From positions 434,001 to 498,000 of the forward strand of contig JAKLMB010000010.1 in assembly GCA_022813625.1 (NCBI GenBank): 64,000 nt of DNA, written 5' to 3'. The notes below the pieces were generated by a model. It was not told where the DNA came from and made no database searches. It saw nothing but the letters and a program-made list of their open reading frames with translations. Position numbers and translations under genes: made by a program. This DNA comes from Aaosphaeria pasadenensis (taxonomy: Eukaryota > Ascomycota > Dothideomycetes > Pleosporales). Positions 10,350-19,850 of this stretch are shown here, one piece after another (position 1 is the first letter of the stretch; each line of letters opens with the position of its first letter).

Positions 10350-11062
10350 TCAGGGGAAAGATGAATCGTCAGGCATGACGAATCCCTTCGCGTCGAACTC
10401 CTTCCTGATGAAATCGGCCATGGCGTCTGCTTTCTTCCGCTGGATGTGCAGCACGCCGCCCTTGATGTCCTTCTCGCGCTGGCTCATGGTGCTGGTGATG
10501 GATGGCGCTCGTTTCTTGCCAGTAGCAGTAGCAGCGCCGTCTCCAGTAGGAGCGGCCAGCGAATCTGCGGCCTGCGACTCGCCATGCTGCGTAGCGTCTC
10601 CGTTGTCTACGGCCGAGTCGTCGGTAGAAGGATACCTGGGGTCCCCGCGGGCTTCGGGGGTGATTTTGAAGCCTGACTTCCGAGAGGGTGGGACGCCGCC
10701 TATCAGGACAAGGAGGAGGGTGGGCTGGATGGCGCGGGCGATGATGTTGTTGTTTTCGAATTCGATGGTGAGGGTTTGGAGGTCCTTGGATGGCGATGAA
10801 GCGTTGTTGGCGTCTGTTTGCTGCTTGTCGGGTCCGTATTCTTTCCAGGTCATGGAGACAAGGGCGGCTTGGTCTCGGAGGTCCTTGATGTCGACTGGGG
10901 TGGAGTAGGCTAGGAGCGTGCCGTTTCGCGACATGATGCTGGGCACGTGAGTGAATTGGTCGTCACGAGCGACATGGCTGGGTGGACTTACAACATGTGC
11001 GGGAAGAGATTGGGGTCGACATTCCTGGCGAGAAGCTCGCTCAGGTTTTTAACGTTCAACAT
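10350..11062 (-). CDS. Roadblock/LC7 protein, LAMTOR2-like (Ragulator/EGO subunit)
   Basis: Two exons on the minus strand: 10992-11062 and 10350-10938, with a 53-base intron (GTAAGT...CCCAG), giving 219 residues. The N-terminal ~125 residues follow the Roadblock fold: MLNVKNLSELLARNV helix, a strand pair MSRNGTLLAYS, a helix with DLRDQAALVSMTWKEYG, and strands LQTLTIEFENNNIIAR and PTLLLVLIGG. That order matches LAMTOR2 (p14), a scaffold subunit that holds Rag GTPases and TORC1 signalling at the lysosome/vacuole. A ~95-residue tail absent from animal LAMTOR2 follows, low-complexity and then charged helical (SQREKDIKG...FIRKEFDAKGF). The partner-type LAMTOR1-like gene is at 54977-55618 in this same window. 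Family assignment is firm for Roadblock, moderate for LAMTOR2. Confidence 0.75.
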
Positions 11063-12122
11063 CGTGGTTCTGCGGTGACGAACCTGTTAGATGGGAACAA
11101 GCACTATGCTTCTGGAGATAGCTATCAAGGTGGTGGTGAGGAAGTGAGATGGGGATTCGAAAGGAAAGAGAATAAGAGACATGAACAAGCTGTCTGGCAC
11201 ATACTATAGAATTGACTCAAGGAGTGACTGATAGAGATTAGAAAGGAAGATGGCACAGCAGACTGACCTTGGGCGTTGCATCAATGAGATTGCAATTCAC
11301 CTCCCAGAAATTAGGCGCACTCTTTGGCACCGGCCACGTCGACACCGCTCTGGCGGCCAAGTGCGCGTAACAAAGGGTTCCGGAGTGGTGTAGTAATTAT
11401 GTATGATCAGAATGTTAAGCCAGAATAGCAAAATTTCCGTTTGTCGTAGAGGTAGATAACTATATCTCAACCTGTGGCATAGTGTTGCGGCGGACTTGTA
11501 GACTGACTTGACTTTGGGAGCAGCCCAGCCACCGCGGATGACGCCCCGATAGGCTTAGATACCTTTCCGTTGCCGGACAAGAATCAATCCGGGCCGCGTC
11601 ACGTGCTTACTGCCGTTGTCATGTTGGGTCAATTGAATTGAGATCTGAGGAGCAAATACTCCTGAAGATTGCGCTCATCTTTAAAAAGCTAGAAGAAGAA
11701 AAAGGGAAGGAACGCAACAGTAATTGCCATAAGGGGTGCAAGGAATGGCATGGCATGGACAGAAAGGCTGTCTGTAGCCCATCTATGACGCGTTTGTGCA
11801 GCCCCATCAACGGTCAGACAATCGATCATTTTAGGCATTCCGAGTAAATTCCGATTACAATACAGTTACTACGAGTAATTGTCTAGTTATTCTGTAATTA
11901 TCTTGTGTATTTATTAGCACTATGATTGATCGTCATTGGAGGTCGTTGAAAAGAGATCGACGTCATTCGTCAGTCTTTTTTGGTGACCAGAAGCTCCCCA
12001 TCAGCCCCACCACAGGAGATGCAATAGCCCCTCCACCTACTCGTACTCGTCGCCGTCGTTTGTAATACACCAGAGCTTTTTACCGCAGCTTTCGTCCTAT
12101 CTCCTTTCTCTCTTAAACATTC
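11063..12122. other. Divergent promoter region
   Basis: About 1.06 kb between the Roadblock gene (minus) and glyoxalase I (plus). There is one short GC-rich frame at 11284-11370 (28 codons), too short to support as a gene. AT-rich sequence lies at 11840-11930. Confidence 0.5.
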
Positions 12123-13377
12123 ATGTTCTTGCGTCCACTCTGTAGACGTGCAAATCAATTCCCAAAGTATCGTTCACCAATTACAGCATCAATTGCTATC
12201 AACTCTAGATTCCGTCTAAACAACACTTTCCGCGCCCTAGCAACCATGGCGACCGATCCAACCAGCTACAAGCTTAACCACTCCATGTAAGCATTACCTT
12301 ACCTGCAGAACTATCCAACATTGTGCTCATACTAACGCCTCCTTTCCCCAGGATCCGCGTCAAGGATCCCAAGCGATCAGTTGAATTTTACGAGTTCCTT
12401 GGCCTTAAGCTCATCAACCAGCACAAGAACCCTGACGCCAAATTCGATCTCTACTTCCTCGCATACGACAGCCCCGGCGCCGTCTCGCACGGCAACCACT
12501 GGTCGGATCGTGAGGGTATCGTCGAGCTCACGCATAACTATGGCACCGAGAACGACCCCAATTACAAGATCGCAAACGGCAATACCGATCCAAGAGGTTT
12601 TGGCCATTTGTGCATCTCAGTTGATAACATTCAGGCTGCATGCCAGCGTATCGAGGATGCAGGTTATAGGTTCCAGAAGAAATTGACCGATGGAAGAATG
12701 CGACACATTGCATTCGTACTGGACCCAGATGACTACTGGGTCGAGGTCATTGGCAGGAAGCCTTTGGAGGAGACTGAGAATGTCAAAGATACTGATGTCT
12801 CCACCTACAGACTCGTGAGTCTGCCTTTTACTATGCCATCGATTGTAATAGCCCGGCACTGACAAATGAATAGAATCACACTATGATCCGCGTCAAGGAT
12901 GCCGAGAAGTCGCTCAATTTTTACAAGGACGTCATGGGCATGAAGCTCAAGCGTACATCAGAGAATGAGAAGGCCCAGTTCAACCTCTACTTTTTGGGCT
13001 ACGGCGATGATGCGTCGGCAACTACCGCCCACCAGGAAGGTCTATTGGAGCTTACCTGGAATTACGGAACAGAGAAGGACCCCAACTTCAAGTACCACGA
13101 CGGCAATGCGGAGCCTCAGGGCTTTGGCCACATCTGTGTCAGTGTTGATGACATTGACGCTGCATGTGCCCGATTCGAGGAGAAGGGTGTGAACTGGAAG
13201 AAGAGGCTCACTGATGGCCGAATGAAGAACATTGCTTTCGTACTTGGTAAGTGACGCTCAAACATTGTCTAATCATAGTGCAAATCATACTAATCGAATA
13301 TTGCAGACCCAGACGGTTACTGGATCGAAGTCGTCCAAAACGAGAAATTGAAATCCAGTGGCAGGGCGGCGATCTGA
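12123..13377 (+). CDS. GLO1: Glyoxalase I, two-domain lactoylglutathione lyase
   Basis: Four exons: 12123-12286, 12352-12814, 12874-13246 and 13307-13377, giving 356 residues from the first ATG or 315 from a second in-frame ATG at 12246. It converts the methylglyoxal-glutathione hemithioacetal to S-lactoylglutathione. There are two tandem glyoxalase domains, each opening with MIRVKD and holding FDLYFLAY or FNLYFLGY, an ELT(H/W)NYGTE metal/substrate segment, GFGH(L/I)C(I/V)SVD and a DP(D)DYW(V)EV or DPDGYWIEV end, as in the yeast monomeric enzyme. The second domain starts exactly at the intron 12815-12873, marking an internal duplication. The first 41 codons read as an Arg-rich, acid-free presequence (MFLRPLCRRAN...), so both mitochondrial and cytosolic forms may be made. 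Confidence 0.92.
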
Positions 13378-14112
13378 GCAACGATCGAATGGTTTCCTTT
13401 CTGGTCAAGCGCGGGGTTTACAAGTCAATACGACTTTGATGCAAGAGGTCAGTGTGAGCCTCCAATGAAATCGAATCACGTTTTTGTGTACCTAGGCAGT
13501 TTGACGCAAGTGAGTGAATTCCGAGAGTACAGCATACATCGTACAGCATGCACCCCATCGTGTGTTACCCAAGGTACATGTACGCATGACCAGTATTGCT
13601 TTTAGGTGGCAATTGTAATATACGTGCACATAACTAAGTTTCATTATATTACACTCGTCACTGATCCATTGCTTCCAGTAAACAGTGCAGAGCGATTCCC
13701 TTTGACTAAACCTGAGCTCTTTCCTTTACGCTTTCACACAGTTTCTGGAAATACAGATCGAATTGTCTGTCACCGGCACCATTTAGTGAATGCTGTGACA
13801 GGTCGGCGACGCAAGCGTGGGAGTGGAACGTGGGGAATCGCGGGGGCGGGCAGCGGGGTAGCTCCCCGTCTAGCCAGAAAGCGTAAGCATCTCACAGGTC
13901 AAAGGCAAAGGCACTGCAGCAAGGGCGCTGCACGATGATCCTGAGAGAAAGCGTACATGTACAATGCCCTTTGATGGATGTCCGATAGCGGACTAATCAA
14001 TTATCCGGCGCCTCGGACAGTACGACATATAAAGGAGAGTGGGAGGGTGGCATTCGAGATGTTCCTAAGTAATAAATATCTTTCTTCTCCGTCTCTTCCG
14101 ATAGCCAGCATC
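13378..14112. other. Promoter region of the 3-PGDH gene
   Basis: Spacer of about 735 bases between tandem plus-strand genes. It holds the glyoxalase 3' UTR and the 3-PGDH promoter with a TATA-like element close to the start. A frame at 13606-13938 has no ATG-supported conservation and is not called. Confidence 0.55.
14026..14034 (+). promoter_or_regulatory. TATA-like box of the 3-PGDH gene
   Basis: CATATAAAG lies 79-87 bases before the ATG at 14113. This supports treating bases 14035-14112 as leader and choosing 14113 over an upstream in-frame ATG at 13978. The call rests on motif and spacing only. Confidence 0.45.
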
Positions 14113-16017
14113 ATGCCTCTCCTACCTCACTCGAAACCGAGGGTCCTCATTCCGGAGAAAGTTTCTCCGGATGGGTTGGCTCTTCTGAAAGGCCAGTTCG
14201 ATGTGGATGAGAAGAAAGGACTGAGCCCAGAAGAGTTAAAGAGCATTATTTCCGACTACGAAGCTCTCATCGTGAGATCTGAGACCAAGGTCACGGCTGA
14301 ACTGCTCGAGGCTGCCACAAAGCTCAAGGTTGTTGCAAGAGCTGGTGTAGGCGTCGACAATGTCGATGTCGGTAGCGCTACGAAACATGGAATCATCGTC
14401 GTGAACTCGCCTTCTGGCAACATCAATGCTGCCGCCGAACATACCATTGCCCGTGAGCTGCATCTCCATGTCCTTTGCAACTGAACTATAGACTAAATGA
14501 AGCAGTCCTCATGGCCGTGGCACGGAACGTTGGAGACGCCGATGCAAGTATCAAGGCTGGAAAGTGGGAACGAGGACGACTCGTGGGTGTAGAAGCCAAG
14601 GGGAAGACATTGGGAATCATTGGTCTAGGAAAAGGTACCTCACGTGGACTGCTTTATGACTACCAGAGACTCTAACATCGATCTAGTCGGTCTCACTGTT
14701 GCGCGGATAGCAAATGGCTTGGGAATGCGCCTGATTGCATATGATCCGTATGCCAACCCGAACTTAGCAGCAGCAGCATCTGTGACTCTACGAACAAGTC
14801 TGGCTGAGATCTTGAAGGAGGCCGATTTCTTGACATTGCATACTCCACTGATCGCTTCAACAAGAGGCATGATCGGCAAAGCAGAGTTGGCGACCATGAA
14901 GCCAACTGCCAGGATACTGAACGTAGCCAGAGGTGGCATGATTGACGAAGACGCCCTTCTCGAAGCACTGAACGCAGGAACCATAGGAGGCGCAGGTATC
15001 GATGTCTTCACATCAGAACCTCCACAGCCAGACTCCTCTGCGACTCGACTCATCGCCCACCCAAAAGTCGTTGCAACACCACATCTCGGTGCCTCGACAA
15101 GGGAAGCACAAGAGAATGTATCCATTGACGTGTGCGAACAAGTCGTTTCCATCCTGAATGGAGACCTCCCTCGCTCAGCCGTCAACGCGCCCATCATCCT
15201 CCCCGAAGAATACCGGACCCTTGCACCATTCGTCGCTCTAGTAGAAAAGATGGGCTCTCTCTACACCCAACACTACACCTCAAAATTCGCCTCCCCAGGC
15301 GCCTCCACAAAGTCCTTCCGCACCACTTTCGACATCACCTACGAGGGCGCCCTCGCCTCCCTCAACACCACAAAACCGCTCTTCGCCGCACTCGTCAAAG
15401 GCCTCCTCACGCCCATCACCTCCTCCGACGGCCTCAACATCAACATTGTCAACGCCGAGCTCCTCGCAAAAGAACGCGGCATCCTCATCAACGAGCAGCG
15501 CAGCCGCGAAAACGTCGACGAGAAACCCTACTCATCCTTCGTGACGCTGCGCGCCCGCGCCACGCGCTCCCCCTCCCACCAGCGCTCCGACCTCTCGCGC
15601 TCCAGCTCCCCATCCGCCGCCCGCAACACCCCCGCCGCCCAAAAGCCAGCAGCGACGGCCGCCGCGGAGAACGAAGACCAGGTCATCCAGGGCTTTGTGT
15701 CCGGCAACAAGCCGTACATCTCGCGCCTCGATCGCTTCAAGGGCGAGTTCGTGCCCAAGGGCACCCTGCTCATCTGCAGGAACTACGACTCCGTGGGCAA
15801 GATTGGGTTCGTGGGGAGCTTGCTGGGGAAGGCGGGGGTGAACATTGGGAGTATGGCTGTGGCGCCGCTGCATGAGGATTTGGAGGACGCGGCGGGCGAG
15901 GCGGAGAATAATGAGGCGTTGATGATTTTGGGAGTGGATAAGCCGGTGGGTGAGGATGTGGTTAAGGGGTTGATTGCTGGGGAGGGTGTGCTGGAGGTCA
16001 GTGTTATTAACTTCTAG
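14113..16017 (+). CDS. D-3-phosphoglycerate dehydrogenase with ACT domain
   Basis: Three exons, 14113-14452, 14506-14634 and 14687-16017, giving 599 residues. It oxidises 3-phosphoglycerate to phosphohydroxypyruvate, the first step of serine synthesis, using NAD+. Marks: RAGVGVDNVD near residue 78, nucleotide-binding GLGKVG split across the second intron, NVARGGMIDEDAL (catalytic Arg), a Glu in the GIDVFTSEPP region, TPHLGAST (catalytic His), an intervening ASB-like domain, and a C-terminal ACT domain (LLICRNYDSVGKIGFVG...) that would bind serine for feedback control. A Ser/Pro/Ala-rich insert of about 45 residues (SPSHQRSDLSRSSSPSAA) breaks the region just before the ACT domain. It looks disordered and is unlike the compact bacterial enzymes. 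An in-frame ATG at 13978 lies upstream of the TATA-like box and is probably not used. Confidence 0.92.
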
Positions 16018-16589
16018 TTCCTTGTGGATGTGGGAGATACTTGGGTGTCGAGGGGTTGTGAGGAGGGAGGGAGTGTGGTTGTAGCATTTTTATCATATAA
16101 TCATTGACTTCAACGTCAATTGATAGAGTTGTTAGAAGAAACATTTACTTTTTTTTTTTTATATATGTCTATGATTTTCTGGTCTGTGGTTTTGTCACAT
16201 GTCTGACTGAACTTGTAATGCTATGCTGACTGTGTTGCGTCTTTACCAATATATATTTCTGCGGTTAATCCCACACGTCCATTACAAGCTACAGCGCATT
16301 TCTGATCTTTCATTTCCCCGAATATAGGTTCAAGGAGATTATAGTCGCAGTTGCGTGCAGCCACTGTTCTCTGTTATGGTACATTGGACCTCGGCGATTA
16401 GAAGCTTGTAAACGCCGGATGGCGCCATGACGATTTTATATCGAGCGGACGAAAATCATGGCATCATGCTTTGTTCCATACAAACACTTAAACCCTCGAC
16501 GAACCACTCTATAACTTCCATAACCTGAGAAGTCCTCAATCCACAACAACACATCCAACACACAGTGAATTTAACCCACCTCTGCCACC
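16018..16589. other. Intergenic spacer before FMP52
   Basis: About 570 bases with a T-run (TTTTTTTTTTT, near 16150) soon after the 3-PGDH stop and ATATATTTCT at 16250. It holds the terminator of 3-PGDH and promoter of FMP52. No gene is seen. Confidence 0.55.
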
Positions 16590-17338
16590 ATGTCCACAGC
16601 AGCAGCCCTCGCCGGCAGCACCGGCCTCGTCGTACGTCCACCCATTCACCCAACAACCAACCCAACTAACCCCAACACCAGGGCTCACACATCCTAACGC
16701 AACTCCTCTCTCACCCGTCCATCCTCGCCGTGAACGCCTACACGCGCCGCGAGCTCCCCCAAGAAACCGCCTCCCCCAAGCTCTACCCCCTCAGCTCGAC
16801 CGACACCTCCACCTGGCCCTCCCTCTTCCCCCGCAGCCCCGCCCCCTCGCTCTTCATCTCCGCACTCGGGACCACGCGCGCCGCCGCCGGCGGCGTCGAC
16901 GCACAGCGCAAGATCGACCTGGATCTCAACTACGCCCTCGCGGTCGCGGCCAAGGACGCCGGCGTGCAGACGTACGTCCTCGTGTCCTCCGGCGGCGCGA
17001 ACGCAAACAGCATGGCCGCGTACCCGAAGATGAAAGGCGAGCTGGAGGAGAAGGTGAAGGCGCTCGGGTTCAAGCACACGGTCATCTTGCGGCCGGGGCT
17101 CATTCTCGGGACGAGGGGGGAGAGTCGGCCGGCGGAGGCGGTGGTCAGGCATATTGCGTGGGGGTTGAAGAGGGTGACGCCTGCGCTGACGAACTTTTGG
17201 GCGCAGGATGCGGAGGTTATTGCGAGGGCGGCGGTGGAGGCCGGGGTGAGGTGTGAGGAGGGGAAGAGGGAGGGGAAGGAAGGGGTTTGGGAGCTGGGGC
17301 AAAAGGATATTATTGAGCTTGGGGAGGTGAGGAAGTGA
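16590..17338 (+). CDS. FMP52: Fmp52-like mitochondrial outer membrane protein (NAD(P)-binding)
   Basis: Two exons, 16590-16631 and 16682-17338, giving 232 residues. It belongs to the short-chain-dehydrogenase-like family that includes yeast Fmp52 and human HTATIP2/TIP30. The Rossmann nucleotide-binding motif is ALAGSTGLVGSHIL, cut by the 50-base intron exactly between GLV and GSH, a position that fits the exon join with no loss. Further marks are NAYTRREL, LFISALGTTRAAAGG, the SSGGANANSMAAYPKMKGELEE segment around a Tyr-Lys pair, and VILRPGLILGTRGESR. Fmp52 is bound to the mitochondrial outer membrane in yeast; the substrate is unknown. The first exon is only 14 codons, so the true start is easy to miss. 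Confidence 0.88.
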
Positions 17339-18845
17339 TGGGTTTTTGGGAGATTGCCATGGCGTACACAGTGTGGACTTGTAAGCACAAGTGCGACGAG
17401 GTGCGACGGATGTCCCGAAAGGACGGGATTGCGGGGGAACGGTCCCGAGATGATGGGATGCGGTTTTTGGTTCTGGAATGTCTCACGAAGAATTCTTATT
17501 CTGGTATCGGTATCCTAATCTCGATGGCTCAATGTGGAAACACTGGACGTCGTGGCTTCAGACTCGACCGGAATTGGACATCATTCGTTCCTATCGTAAT
17601 GAGGAGGGACTGCTTATGACTGGAAGAGCCAGCGAATCACTCCTATGTCTTCTTTTCTTTTTGTATCTTTTCGTTATTATCTGCTAGTTCGAATGGGATA
17701 CCCTCTTTTCACCTCGTAATTCACACCTCCATATCTACCTATCTACCCGAAGTTTGATACCTCCAGAGGACACGAACTTTGTTCGTAGGGGAATTCAATC
17801 CATCGCATCGAAAACAGAAAACGAAAACAAAACCCAAAACCAATAGACCAATCAAAACACCATGTCAGTAAAAAGTAGCATCAGCTCATCCAAAGAGAGA
17901 CCAGACAATTAATTAATTATTTCCTGAATTAGGTGTGAAGACGTGAATGAGTGCGATGTCATCAGTTGACGAACACCTCTCGACATCCCGTATACCGGCG
18001 CAGTACGGAGACGAGAGGAAAACACTCATCGTAGACTCCAGAGTACAAGCCGGAGTGGTGAAGTATCAGGCGAGTATGGTGTCACTCACCACCTACGCAG
18101 ATCCGCAAGTAATCAAGGAAAACGATTAATTTCGTTAGCAGGCAGTTGGTTGAGCGCAGGCTATGCCGGTCGGCGTGTGCCGATGAGCGAAGAGCAGAGA
18201 AAAGTGTCACACCATGCTCGAACGACCTCGCCAAGTATTCCATCCTTCGAACGTCCGTCCGCCGAACATCCTTTTACAGGACTGGATGACTGGACTGGAC
18301 TAGATTCTACTGTGTAGAAACACGTCTCCGCTAAATGCCCAATATAGTAACTCCCATGATCCTTTCGTCCAATCCAGGTGCCTGGATTTCGAGCTTGACC
18401 CCTGTGCCCCTGTGCCCCTGTGCCTGAGACCCCGTCCCGTACCGTACTGCTAACTGGTAATAATCATGGTGCCACCATAGTTATTCCCCGTAGGGCTGAC
18501 CTGGGAAATGTCGCTGCGACTCCCTCCCTCCACGTCTGGAGCTCTCATCTCAGGTGATGGATGCACTTTGTGGTGTGACATGTTCCCATACGCAGGATTT
18601 GTCTCCCACACACACACGTAGGCAAAATGATCCTTCGTATATAGACTGCCGTGGGAGATGCTGGGTGGAGTTTCTCATCCACACACACACTCCACTCAAT
18701 ACAACAGTACAATACAAAACACTACTCCACGATATAGAGGCATTAGAACAAGTCATATAGACATTCGGTCTTCTCAACTCCAAACGAACAACTCAACTCT
18801 AAACCTACCAACCAACTAAAAAACCAAACCAACAAAACAAACAAC
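17339..18845. other. Long gene-poor spacer
   Basis: About 1.5 kb. I see a G/A-rich 3' flank of FMP52, AT-rich blocks, and a small direct repeat at 18399-18422. Just before 18846 there is a CA-rich leader (ACTCAACTCTAAACC). No supported gene. Confidence 0.5.
18399..18422. repeat. Three tandem copies of CCCCTGTG
   Basis: Perfect 8-base unit repeated three times, followed by a partial copy. It is a small microsatellite in a promoter-side spacer, with no assigned role. Confidence 0.85.
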
Positions 18846-19146
18846 ATGCCTGCTGCAACCCCCCGCCTCTCCATGCTCCGCGGCGCCGCCCGCTACCTCA
18901 CCGAGCCTCACCCCTTCGCCCGCAACCCCGTCACCCAGGCCCCTCACTCGGTCCCCTGGAACGTCTACGCCAGGCGCGTTGGCCGCGCTGGTCGATTGTA
19001 CGTCCCTCCCTCCCCTCCCCTCCCTCACCCCAACCAATCCAAAACACAAATGCTAACGCAGATTTAACAGCTACGTCTCCTTCGGCAGCATCGTCCTAGC
19101 AACCCCCTTTGTCGCCGCCGAGGTCGTCAAGACGACCGGCTTGTGA
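18846..19146 (+). CDS. 75-residue single-span membrane protein, likely mitochondrial
   Basis: Two exons, 18846-18997 and 19071-19146, join TT|C to give 75 residues. I do not recognise the family with certainty. The first ~45 residues are basic with almost no acidic residues (MPAATPRLSMLRGAARYL...ARNPVTQAPHSVPW), as in mitochondrial proteins. A hydrophobic span follows (FYVSFGSIVLATPFVAAEVV), then a short end KTTGL. Size and layout resemble small accessory subunits of respiratory complexes. The leader is CA-rich and the codons GC-ending, as in highly expressed genes. The intron (73 bases) contains a typical GCTAACG branch site and TTTAACAG end. The frame continues past the UGA stop as coding-like sequence (see 19147-19287). 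Confidence 0.7.
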
Positions 19147-19287
19147 CTCCTAGAAGGTGAACGGGTGCATCCCTTCCCGATCCCGGTTCCGATCCCCGTC
19201 GAGCTGCAGCGCGCGCGCGACGCTGCGAGGCAGGCTGAGGCGAGGGAGATCGCGGACCTGATTCTCAGTATGCGCTGGGATGACTGA
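19147..19287 (+). other. In-frame coding-like extension behind UGA stop
   Basis: Directly after the TGA of the 75-residue protein, the same frame stays open for 46 codons to a TGA at 19285. It reads HPFPIPVPIPVELQ and then a charged helix RARDAARQAEAREIADLIL. Nearly all codons end in G or C, as in real coding sequence here. It could be a read-through extension, a relic of a longer ancestral protein, or an unrecognised exon. No suitable intron of normal size removes the stop. Confidence 0.4.
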
Positions 19288-19850
19288 TTCGTTGGCGATC
19301 TTTCTCGGTGGATTAAATGGATGATGTGGTGGTGGAGTTTCCTTTTGAGTTTTGCATGGGCGCGGGAAGCGTAATAAGCTGCATTTTGAGATATAGCATT
19401 GGGATGATGGCGTTATTTGACTTTCTTTTTTGTTAGTAGGATCATGAGAGCGGATGGATGTCGGTTTTGTAGATATTGGGCTTTGGATACCACCGACCGA
19501 CCTGCCCCCTAAAAAAATGAGAATAAAAAGATTAAAATTAAAGAACAATGAGCCACTTTTGAGTTTGAGAAGATTGTGAAATGAGTTCGATGTAGTGTGC
19601 AGACTGTGGTGCGAGTGGTGCCTGGCGGGTTTGACTTAAGGGGATCGTTAGTAGGGGAAGTGGTGGTTGCATTGCGGAATCAGCTATGGGGCGAGAGGAG
19701 GAAGAGCGATAAGTGGAGTGCTTCTGCGATGAATTGTTATGTACTCATCTATTCTCTAGACTCGTTGTAGTCGGTCTGTGCTATGCACCATATATACACA
19801 CCGCATCCCTATAATTAAAGAGATCTCGAAAAGCGCGCCAATCGAATCGA
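19288..19850. other. Convergent 3' spacer
   Basis: About 560 bases between the small membrane protein (plus) and NAD+ synthetase (minus). It contains an A-rich stretch near 19510-19545. No gene is seen. Confidence 0.5.

Noticed and set aside
11284..11370. 28-codon GC-rich frame (MRLQFTSQKLGALFG...) in a divergent promoter
   Set aside because: Too short, no splice partners identified and no recognisable motif; possibly leader sequence of a neighbour.
13978..14112. Upstream in-frame ATG of 3-phosphoglycerate dehydrogenase (45 extra codons)
   Set aside because: It lies before a TATA-like element at 14026-14034, and the extra residues do not look like a targeting peptide or part of the enzyme.
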